Origin: Burkholderiales bacterium RIFOXYD12_FULL_59_19
GTDB lineage: Bacteria > Pseudomonadota > Gammaproteobacteria > Burkholderiales > Burkholderiaceae_C
Reading direction: 5' to 3'
Assembly (NCBI GenBank): GCA_001771065.1
Contig: MESQ01000067.1
Location: forward strand, 60,180-124,179
Length of the DNA stretch: 64,000 nucleotides
Under the pieces are notes generated by a model. That model had not been told where the DNA came from and ran no database searches. It saw only the letters and a program-made list of their open reading frames with translations. The stretch's first letter is position 1, and each line of letters begins with the position of its first letter. Below are positions 58,553 to 64,000 of this stretch, piece after piece. A program made the translations under genes and the position numbers.

Positions 58553-58891
58553 ATGTACACCGTCATCGAAACACCAATTTTCCAGCGCATGGTTCGTGGT
58601 GTGATGGATGAGGCTGAGTTGGCTGAGTTGGCTGAGTTGGCTGAGTTGGCTGAGTTTGTCACGTTCATCAGCACCACACCGCTGGCGGGTAATGTGATTC
58701 CTGGTACGGGTGACTTGCGAAAAGTACGCTGGGTGCGCAGCGGGATGGGTAAACGTGGTGGGTCGCGCGTGATTTATTTCAATCGGCTCCCCAGCGGGGT
58801 CGTGATTTTGGTGGCAACCTATGCCAAGGCCAAGTTTGACAACATGCCCATAGCAATTTTGAAAATGTGGAAGGAGGCCTACGATGGCTGA
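58553..58891 (+). CDS. RelE/HigB-like toxin with a tandem-repeat segment
   Basis: 112 residues. The C-terminal two thirds (LRKVRWVRSGMGKRGGSRVI, then YFN and the VILVATYAKAK strand) match RelE/HigB-type toxins. Residues 21-35 are five AEL/AEF units encoded by a 9-bp tandem repeat, extending a helix near the N-terminus. The gene precedes and overlaps the antitoxin by 8 bp, the reversed order typical of higBA. Whether the extended helix affects activity is unknown. Confidence 0.85.
   Translation: MYTVIETPIFQRMVRGVMDEAELAELAELAELAEFVTFISTTPLAGNVIPGTGDLRKVRWVRSGMGKRGGSRVIYFNRLPSGVVILVATYAKAKFDNMPIAILKMWKEAYDG
58613..58657 (+). repeat. 9-bp tandem repeat in the toxin gene
   Basis: Four exact GCTGAGTTG units followed by a fifth with a last-base change (GCTGAGTTT). 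The unit is a multiple of three, so copy-number changes keep the frame and alter the number of Ala-Glu-Leu triplets. Confidence 0.9.
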
Positions 58892-59174
58892 AGTAAAAAT
58901 GGACGCTGAAATGTTGGCGTTTGCGAACGATGTAGCCGAGTCCATCCGGCAGGCCAAGCGTGGCGAATTTGCCGCGGTACATACCCCTGAAATGATCGCT
59001 GAATACAAAACCCGTGGTCGCCCGGTAGGTACGCGCAAGGCCGACACCAAGCAAGCCGTGACGGTGCGCTACAGCCCAGATGTGCTTGCCGCCTTCAAAG
59101 CCACCGGCCCAGGCTGGCAGGCCCGGATGAACGATGCCTTGCGCGAGTGGTTGGGGCAGCGGACTTTGGCTTGA
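58884..59174 (+). CDS. BrnA-like antitoxin
   Basis: 96 residues. The C-terminal part VTVRYSPDVLAAFKATGPGW followed by QARMNDALREWL is the BrnA-type ribbon-helix-helix-like DNA-binding pattern. The N-terminal half is a linker that likely binds the toxin. It overlaps the toxin gene by 8 bp and has GGAGG upstream of its ATG. A BrnA-like antitoxin next to a RelE/HigB-like toxin is a mixed pairing; BrnA normally pairs with BrnT, which this toxin does not resemble. Confidence 0.82.
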   Translation: MAEVKMDAEMLAFANDVAESIRQAKRGEFAAVHTPEMIAEYKTRGRPVGTRKADTKQAVTVRYSPDVLAAFKATGPGWQARMNDALREWLGQRTLA

Positions 59175-59278
59175 TCCAGTTGGGTGGCCGCTGGGTGCCG
59201 CATGACTTGCTTCGCACCGCTACCAACCATGATGGTGTTACCGGGCGTGTTAGCTGACTGCGTAGAAATACCAGCGCG

Positions 59279-60496
59279 TCATGTCCGGTACCGCTCGATC
59301 AGGGCACAGGTGCGCTCGACCGCCTGAACCGCCGCCTCACGGTCTTGCGAAAAGTTAAAGCGGATGCTGTTAATGGAATGGGGGCCAAACTCCGCCCCGG
59401 GGGTAACCGTCACACCGGCCTGATGGCGCAGCACAGTGACAAAGGTCTGGGTCGGCACGGCCAGTTCGGGCAGGCGCGGAAACAAATAGCTGCCCGCTTG
59501 CGGGGTGCGGGCAGCCAGCCCATCCACCGCACGGAGCCTGGCCAGCAAGGCGTCGCGGATTACCTGATGCAGGGCAATGCGTTCCTGCAGCCAGCCAGCG
59601 GGCTCGGCAAACCATGTCCGCAGCACCGACTGGCTGTAGCCCCCGGCCCGCAAGGAGACGATGGCCTGCAGCTTTTCCATCCGGTCAATCAGCGCCGCCG
59701 AGCCAAAGGCCACACCCACGCGGTACCCGCTAAGCGATTCCGTCTTGGAGGGGCCGATGATGGTGATCAGGTTGTCGGGGGCATGCGGGTTGGCCCGTAA
59801 ATGCGTGTAGTGGCTGCCCGGATAAAGCAGCCGGGAATAGAGCTGGTCAACAATCACGGTGGCGCCGTAAGCCTGTGCCAAACGCGCAATGGCGTTAATT
59901 TCACTCTCAGCGTAAATCACACCCGCCGGGTTGTTGGGGTTGGAGAAAACAAACACCCTGGCCCCGGCTTTGAAAGCCTCTTCCAACTGCCCCAAATCGA
60001 GGCCCGCATGGTCGCTTGCGGCAAGGTAGTCCAGCTTGACGGGCGCGATCTCGGCGCCGAAAAATTGAACCAGCTTGCGGTTGGCGAAATAGTCGGGTTG
60101 CACAATCGCCACCTTGTCGCCTGCCGACACAGTGGAGGCGATGGCCAGAAAAAGCGCGCCCTGGGTACCCGGGGTGATGATCAGCCCATCGTCAGACGAG
60201 ACCGGTGCGCCGGTGAACTCGGCGAGTTTGGCGGCAAGAAGGTCGCGGATGTTTTTCTTGCCGCGGTATTCGGTATAGGCCTGGTCGGCACCGGCTTCGA
60301 CACCCGCGACAAAGGTCTCAAATGCGCCAGGGGTGGGTTCGAACGCATTGACATCGCCATGCGAAAAATCAACCGGCCTGCCTTCAAGCGGGCCGCCGCG
60401 CAGCAAAGGCCCCAGATCGGCCGCCTTTTGTCGTCCCTCTTGCCCCGGCGCGTTGTCGGTAGCAAGCATGGCAAATGTGTCTTCGATCTTGCCCAT
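59279..60496 (-). CDS. Class I/II pyridoxal-phosphate aminotransferase
   Basis: 405 residues of fold type I. The PLP-binding Lys is in IGPSKTESLSGYRVG; SNPNNPAGVIY holds the conserved Asn, and the C-terminal INSIRFNFSQ holds the carboxylate-binding Arg. The substrate cannot be told. It is a single gene with no related neighbours, flanked by short spacers. Confidence 0.88.
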   Translation of the reverse strand: MGKIEDTFAMLATDNAPGQEGRQKAADLGPLLRGGPLEGRPVDFSHGDVNAFEPTPGAFETFVAGVEAGADQAYTEYRGKKNIRDLLAAKLAEFTGAPVSSDDGLIITPGTQGALFLAIASTVSAGDKVAIVQPDYFANRKLVQFFGAEIAPVKLDYLAASDHAGLDLGQLEEAFKAGARVFVFSNPNNPAGVIYAESEINAIARLAQAYGATVIVDQLYSRLLYPGSHYTHLRANPHAPDNLITIIGPSKTESLSGYRVGVAFGSAALIDRMEKLQAIVSLRAGGYSQSVLRTWFAEPAGWLQERIALHQVIRDALLARLRAVDGLAARTPQAGSYLFPRLPELAVPTQTFVTVLRHQAGVTVTPGAEFGPHSINSIRFNFSQDREAAVQAVERTCALIERYRT

Positions 60497-60694
60497 TTTG
60501 TCCTGTCGTCTGGTTGATTGGCGATGCTAACATTCTCAGGGCGGATGCATCTTGCGATGTCGTGAAGCGAAAGACGTGGATGTCAATTGATGTCTGGCCG
60601 ATTCAGGCAGCACAAGGCCCGAAGCCGATTTTTAAATTTCCAGACTGCAGACGTTCAACCTTCAAGCTAAGCAGACGACATCTGCAAGCCGACC

Positions 60695-61324
60695 TTACTC
60701 ATGCACATAGCGAATGTGGGTAGCTGCCGGACTATGGAGCATTTTGTCAATGCGAAACTGCGGCCCGGGCTCGCGCAGGTTCTCGAAGAGACGCCGCCCG
60801 CCGCCGAACAACACGGGTGCCAGGGCGATTTCCAGCTCGTCGACGACACCCAGGTTCAGGTACTGCTGGATCACATCCGCCCCACCCGCGATACGAATAT
60901 CACGACTGCCTGCGGATTCCCGAGCCAGCGCCAGGGCACGCGCCGGCCCGTCATTGATGAAGTAAAAGGTCGTCCCACCGGGGCGCACCCAGGGTTCGCG
61001 TTTCTCATGGGTAAGAACGTATACCGGTGTGTGAAACGGAGCCTCCTCTGGCCAGGCGACCTCGCCTTGGTCGAACATTCGCTTGCCCATGACGTTGGCA
61101 CCGATGCGCTCCGTGGTGTTGCGAAGCAGGTCATTGACCGGACCGGTCTCACCCCCTGGTCCGAGCTTGAGGTTCTCGCGAAAGTACTGTTGATTGAGGA
61201 TCCAGGCCATCAGCGCACCCCACTTGGCACCCCAGTTCTTGTACTCAGGCTTGCCCATGGTCATGCCATCCGGTGCCACGTAGCCATCAAGGCTAAGTCC
61301 AATGTTGACGAATACTTTGCTCAT
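60695..61324 (-). CDS. Dihydrofolate reductase-family protein (RibD C-terminal type)
   Basis: 209 residues with SKVFVNIGLSLDGYVAPDGM at the start and IRIAGGADVIQQYLNLGVVD, typical of the RibD C-terminal / DHFR-like reductase family of unknown substrate. GAGAGGAG precedes the ATG. About 30 bp upstream lies an attC-like site (61352-61414), so this gene could be the outer end of an integron cassette row. Confidence 0.85.
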   Translation of the reverse strand: MSKVFVNIGLSLDGYVAPDGMTMGKPEYKNWGAKWGALMAWILNQQYFRENLKLGPGGETGPVNDLLRNTTERIGANVMGKRMFDQGEVAWPEEAPFHTPVYVLTHEKREPWVRPGGTTFYFINDGPARALALARESAGSRDIRIAGGADVIQQYLNLGVVDELEIALAPVLFGGGRRLFENLREPGPQFRIDKMLHSPAATHIRYVHE

Positions 61325-61351
61325 GATTCTCCTCTCGCATGTTCGGATGTC

Positions 61352-61414
61352 GGCCTACGTTCAAGAGCAGGCGCGCGCGGCTTCATGCGTGTCCCCTGAA
61401 TCGCAGAGTTAGCT
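61352..61414 (-). mobile_element. attC-like site after the HD-GYP gene (degenerate)
   Basis: 63 bp on the minus strand from AGCTAAC (overlapping the HD-GYP stop codon) to GAACGTAGGCC, with partly paired inner arms. It resembles an integron recombination site with a one-base loss in the GTTRRRY core. Its length equals that of the clearer site at 62506-62568. Alone it would be weak evidence. Confidence 0.35.
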
Positions 61415-62017
61415 TTTTGCCGTCCTAAATTTGCTGGACTCAATAATTTCGCAAAAGACAGGCATTAGTTCTGGGTCATGCTTTTTCCCAGTTTCTTCAT
61501 GCAAGATAGCCATGATTTCCAGGTGCGTTCGCTCGTGATGGTATGACCTCGTCGTGGCCATCGCGTCGTAGCTGTCGGCGATCGTGATAATTCGGGAGCA
61601 AATCGGAATATTTTTTCCTGAGAGTTTATCTGGATAGCCCGTCCCGATGTAATGCTCGTGGTGGTGGCGAATCACCAGAGCTGCCTGTTGCGAGCCTTCG
61701 AGTTCTGTTGAGAGCAATATTTTTTCTCCGATCTCGGAGTGCCGTTTCATTACTTCCCACTCGGCTTCGTCAAGTTGAGACGGCTTCAACAGAATGTAGT
61801 CGGGTATTCCGATCTTGCCTATGTCGTGGAACGAAGCGGCGATAGTAAGGGCGTTGATCTCCTTATGCGACAGACCACAATATTCCCCGATATTGACAGA
61901 AAGACCTTGCACACGCTCGGAGTGGAGTCGTGTTAAAAGATCACGGTAACCCAGCGCAACTGACAAGGCTTTGGTGTACCTGAGCAGTGAATTAAAAACC
62001 TGATCTTCCAGTTCCAT
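61409..62017 (-). CDS. Stand-alone HD-GYP-type phosphohydrolase
   Basis: 202 residues with essentially only an HD-GYP domain. The HD motif is in ASFHDIGKIGIPDYILLKPS, the second His set in KRHSEIGEKI and RHHHEHYIGTGYP, and the GYP motif is GTGYPDKLSG. The binuclear-metal ligands look conserved, so it may hydrolyse c-di-GMP. No receiver or other regulatory domain is fused to it. Its A/T content is visibly higher than in the flagellar genes, and it lies between attC-like sites, both suggesting acquisition as a gene cassette. Confidence 0.85.
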   Translation of the reverse strand: MELEDQVFNSLLRYTKALSVALGYRDLLTRLHSERVQGLSVNIGEYCGLSHKEINALTIAASFHDIGKIGIPDYILLKPSQLDEAEWEVMKRHSEIGEKILLSTELEGSQQAALVIRHHHEHYIGTGYPDKLSGKNIPICSRIITIADSYDAMATTRSYHHERTHLEIMAILHEETGKKHDPELMPVFCEIIESSKFRTAKS

Positions 62018-62036
62018 GTGATCTCCTCGGGCGGAA

Positions 62037-62043
62037 CTCTAAC
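62037..62043 (-). mobile_element. Possible attC core before the HD-GYP gene
   Basis: On the minus strand GCAGCCTTGTTAGAG ends 19 bp before the HD-GYP ATG; GTTAGAG resembles the GTTRRRY core and the preceding GCAGCC pairs with GGCTGC about 45 bp upstream. The other half of the site was not found with confidence. Confidence 0.3.
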
Positions 62044-62317
62044 AAGGCTGCAAAAAAAACAAAATTTTTGTAGCGCCAAGCCTTGCAGCCGGTGCCCTGT
62101 GACTTTGGGTGGTAAATCTTTTCGTCATTTGCGCAGTGTGCCGGATTTTTCTGTTTTGCGCTTGTGCGGTTTCCCAAAGCACGGGTTCGATGATCGCGGC
62201 GCTACTCACCGAGTAAACGGCATTCCACGCAAAAATGCCTCGGGGATAATTTTTCGTTCGTGAGCACAGCCGCTTGGCGATGCGACTAGCACCCTAAGGT
62301 CGTTCCAGACTGTGCCA
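62044..62317. other. Intergenic stretch without a recognised gene
   Basis: About 270 bp with A/T-rich runs (AAAAAAAAC and AAAATTTTTG near 62050-62070) and one short inverted repeat GGCATT/AATGCC (62219-62241). No coding similarity was seen on either strand. Confidence 0.4.
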
Positions 62318-62505
62318 TCAGTAACGCGTTTTCAGGAACGGATAAACGTTTGGCATCTGTCTGACGACGTCGATTGCACCGGCATCAAGCGACACCGTAC
62401 CCAGTACCGGGCGCATGCCACTCGCCTGACGAATCCGCGCATCCGCATTCACCCCCACGCACCATCCGCCGCCATGAACCATCATGATGATCGGCGCCAA
62501 GGCGT
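62318..62505 (-). pseudogene. Alpha/beta-hydrolase (esterase) remnant
   Basis: The minus frame reads DDALAPIIMMVHGGGWCVG, containing the HGGGW oxyanion motif of the esterase/lipase family. It then jumps to ADARIRQASGMRPVLGTVSL and DAGAIDVVRQM, which resemble a segment located far downstream in such enzymes, and ends at a stop (62318). The catalytic GxSxG region between them is absent, so an internal deletion is likely. The open frame begins right after the attC-like site at 62506. Confidence 0.55.
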
Positions 62506-62568
62506 CGTCAACGTCAAAGTGAGGGGCTGCGCGCTTTGGCGCAGCCCCTCTCGACTGCCGGGTTGGGA
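62506..62568 (-). mobile_element. attC-like integron recombination site
   Basis: 63 bp on the minus strand: 5' core TCCCAAC (plus 62562-62568), CCGGCAGTCGA, a 12-bp perfect stem GAGGGGCTGCGC/GCGCAGCCCCTC with a 6-base loop (62521-62550), then ACTTTGACGTTGACG. Architecture and length fit environmental integron attC sites. The 5' core is the exact complement of the GTTGGGA that starts the DUF2157 cassette at 63638-63644, as expected for one cassette. The 3' core GTTGACG departs from GTTRRRY at one position. Confidence 0.6.
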
Positions 62569-63643
62569 GTTTTTCTTCGGGTGCGATTAAAAGAGTTCAA
62601 TGTCGTCTCTCAATTAGTTCTCTCATGTGTAGTGGGAGCAGCCCGCGCAGCCTGTTGCTGAATTCTTCTTCGTGACGCTGCCAGACTATTCCGAGGTAAA
62701 TAACCACAAGGCCGATGATTGTCAGAACGAACGGAAACATCATGCTGTCCTTGAACACATCGTAGGCCAAGTGGCCAAGATACCCAGCGGAACCTAGGCC
62801 GCCGAAGACGGCGAAGACTCTGCGCGAAAGCATAGCACCCACAACAATCATCACGAGGTTGATGCACAGATAGACGAATTTATTCAGCTCGCTGTCGGAA
62901 CTCATCATAGACAAACCGCCCCAAAACGCAATAACGCCGAACAGATAAAGCCAGAATGCAAAGTCTTTTTCATGTCGTGTGCGGATGTCCACCCAGAAGG
63001 CAAGCAAGGCAATAAGCAGTCCAAACCACAGCGACACGAATTTTCGTAGCTCCCACGTCGCGTCGGCTTCGCCGAACAAAAATGGCGTCAAGTCCATGCT
63101 CATGTACCAAAGCGTTACCGCGATGGGCATGACTAGGAACGGCAAGCGGTAGCGCCACAGCATGACCGCACCGCTTGCAAGCGTGGCAAATTCCATAAAC
63201 ATCCAACGCCAGTCGATGTGTGTGTGGTACTCGCGGTAAATCTTGCCCTCAGCCCACCAACCCAGTGCAGCTTGCAAGCCATAGACTGCCAAGGGTGTGA
63301 GGACGACGACGAAAGTCGCCATGATTCCGGCTGGAATCGGCAAGTGGCTGCGGTTCAGAAAAAACTCCGTGAGCCAAAGTCCGACACCAGCATAGGCAAG
63401 AGCAATGAAGAATAACCCCCATCCTCCGAAGCGTTCCCACCCAAGATTCATGAACAAACTCATTGCGCCGATGGCAATCAAGCCTCCGAGGTAGTAAAGA
63501 ACATGCGTGAAGCGGAAGCTCGGGGTGTCCTGTCCTCGCTCGCTCAGAAAGCGCCAGAGCTGATCCGCCTGCAACTCGCTGAGCAGCCCATTCCCCACGG
63601 CTTCTTTGAGGAGTCTGCGATTCAGTTCCATATGAACTCCCAA
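62513..63643 (-). mobile_element. Integron gene cassette carrying the DUF2157-like gene
   Basis: The segment between the two cores (TTGGGA... at 63643 and ...G at 62512) has the structure of a cassette: one gene, start codon just after the first core, attC directly after the gene, about 1.1 kb in all. No integrase or primary attI site is in the window. Confidence 0.5.
62597..63631 (-). CDS. DUF2157-like polytopic membrane protein
   Basis: 344 residues from ATG 63631; GGGAG five bases upstream is made of the end of the attC core. A short soluble N-terminus (MELNRRLLKEAVGNGLLSEL, then QADQLWRFLSERG) is followed by about ten hydrophobic segments. This arrangement resembles the DUF2157 membrane proteins. 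Function unknown. Base composition is lower in G+C than in the flagellar and fdh genes. It is the gene of the proposed cassette. Confidence 0.75.
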   Translation of the reverse strand: MELNRRLLKEAVGNGLLSELQADQLWRFLSERGQDTPSFRFTHVLYYLGGLIAIGAMSLFMNLGWERFGGWGLFFIALAYAGVGLWLTEFFLNRSHLPIPAGIMATFVVVLTPLAVYGLQAALGWWAEGKIYREYHTHIDWRWMFMEFATLASGAVMLWRYRLPFLVMPIAVTLWYMSMDLTPFLFGEADATWELRKFVSLWFGLLIALLAFWVDIRTRHEKDFAFWLYLFGVIAFWGGLSMMSSDSELNKFVYLCINLVMIVVGAMLSRRVFAVFGGLGSAGYLGHLAYDVFKDSMMFPFVLTIIGLVVIYLGIVWQRHEEEFSNRLRGLLPLHMRELIERRH

Positions 63644-63660
63644 CGTTCGAGTTAGGCCGC
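63638..63660 (-). mobile_element. attC right-end-like sequence before the DUF2157 cassette
   Basis: On the minus strand GCGGCCTAACTCGAACG followed by TTGGGA has the form of the 3' half of an attC site, with GTTGGGA as core. The opposite half lies within or upstream of the small gene at 63652-63855 but is degenerate (AGTTTATGCCGC may pair with GCGGCCTAACT). Confidence 0.4.
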
Positions 63661-63855
63661 ACGTTTTGGCTTGTTGCTGGCGGAAGCCTTGTTCAAGGCC
63701 GCGGCGGCATAAACTTCAAAAATATCCATACAAATCAACGATCTAAAAAACCAAGTTTCTTCGATACGGAGTCCGGGCACGACCGGCTGGATCGCTAACG
63801 AATAGCGTTTATCTTGCGCGCCGTAATGCAGAAACAAACCATGAACGCCTTCCAA
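63652..63855 (-). CDS. Hypothetical small protein, possibly a fragment
   Basis: 67 residues from a TTG start. The first part (YSLAIQPVVPGLRIEETWFF) looks like ordinary globular sequence without recognised family. The last 25 residues (AAAALNKASASNKPKRAA) lie over the attC-like sequence and may not be functional. No ribosome-binding site stands out. It could be the end of a truncated cassette gene. Confidence 0.35.
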   Translation of the reverse strand: MEGVHGLFLHYGAQDKRYSLAIQPVVPGLRIEETWFFRSLICMDIFEVYAAAALNKASASNKPKRAA

Positions 63856-63916
63856 TTAGCCACCATGCCAGCATAAACCTGGGTGTCTTCAGCCAATTAT
63901 GCCGCCAAAAACTACG

Positions 63917-64000
63917 TCATTCGCCCCCTTTGCGCCACACACTGGCCAGCCACGGCTGCTGTTCGCGCGGCAAGCCGCTCGGCCGGTAGTAATGCGTGAG
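63917..64000 (-). CDS. C-terminal end of an unidentified gene (partial)
   Basis: The minus frame enters from the right edge and reads LTHYYRPSGLPREQQPWLAS, then VWRKGGE and a stop at 63917-63919. It has high G+C and normal codon use, unlike the cassette genes, so it is probably the end of a chromosomal gene and marks the outer border of the cassette region. The family cannot be told from 27 residues. Confidence 0.5.
   Translation of the reverse strand, partial: LTHYYRPSGLPREQQPWLASVWRKGGE

Noticed and set aside
60497..60694. Spacer between the aminotransferase and DHFR-like genes as another attC site
   Set aside because: GTTGAACGTCTGC is reminiscent of an attC right end, but there is no GTTRRRY core and no paired left half.

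Overview
The window looks like a chromosomal segment of a motile, high-GC betaproteobacterium of the order Burkholderiales, most likely Comamonadaceae (Rhodoferax or Polaromonas-like). This rests on the flgBCDEFGHIJ...KL order with flgAMN divergent, the YcgR gene next to flgN, the style of the chemotaxis cluster, and a formate dehydrogenase operon with its own small Tat-signal protein. The genus is inference.

Bases 1-14.3 kb hold the flagellar rod, hook and ring operon on the minus strand (flgB to flgJ, then an inserted cheW and chemoreceptor, then flgK and a partial flgL). Divergent flgA, flgM (behind a clear sigma-28 promoter) and flgN follow. Bases 14.3-18.8 kb hold the YcgR flagellar brake, an HDOD protein, a histidine kinase remnant, a hybrid kinase and a single-domain response regulator. 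Bases 18.8-29.3 kb are a complete chemotaxis operon (mcp, cheY, STAS, cheA, mcp, cheW, mcp, cheR, cheD, cheB). Its CheA carries a two-repeat segment that fits the MshEN c-di-GMP-binding pattern. A hemerythrin-GGDEF diguanylate cyclase, tRNA-Arg(ACG) and a truncated hemoglobin follow.

The most unusual locus is 31.5-37.2 kb. It is a type III restriction-modification operon in which a HEPN ribonuclease-type gene sits between mod and res, and the Res protein begins with an intact MNT nucleotidyltransferase domain, the usual antitoxin partner of such HEPN proteins. The three genes overlap by about 4 bp or abut, the mod gene carries an in-frame 96-bp palindromic element, and two phased 20-bp palindromes lie upstream. 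A YbbP-type permease, a YefM-YoeB toxin-antitoxin pair and a phosphoesterase follow.

Bases 41.3-51.9 kb hold a Cys-type formate dehydrogenase operon (Tat protein, fdhA, fdhB, small lipoprotein, cytochrome b subunit, small periplasmic protein, fdhD) with REP-like hairpins abutting stop codons. A divergent two-component system follows; its regulator lacks the GAFTGA loop. Bases 52-58.2 kb hold a TetR-controlled TRAP uptake system with AroE-like, HMG-CoA-lyase-like and thioesterase genes, probably a catabolic unit of unknown substrate. Bases 58.2-64 kb are accessory: a 2-hydroxyacid dehydrogenase remnant, a toxin-antitoxin pair with a 9-bp tandem repeat, an aminotransferase, a DHFR-like reductase, and a stretch that looks like integron gene cassettes without an integrase (HD-GYP and DUF2157-like genes bounded by attC-like sites).
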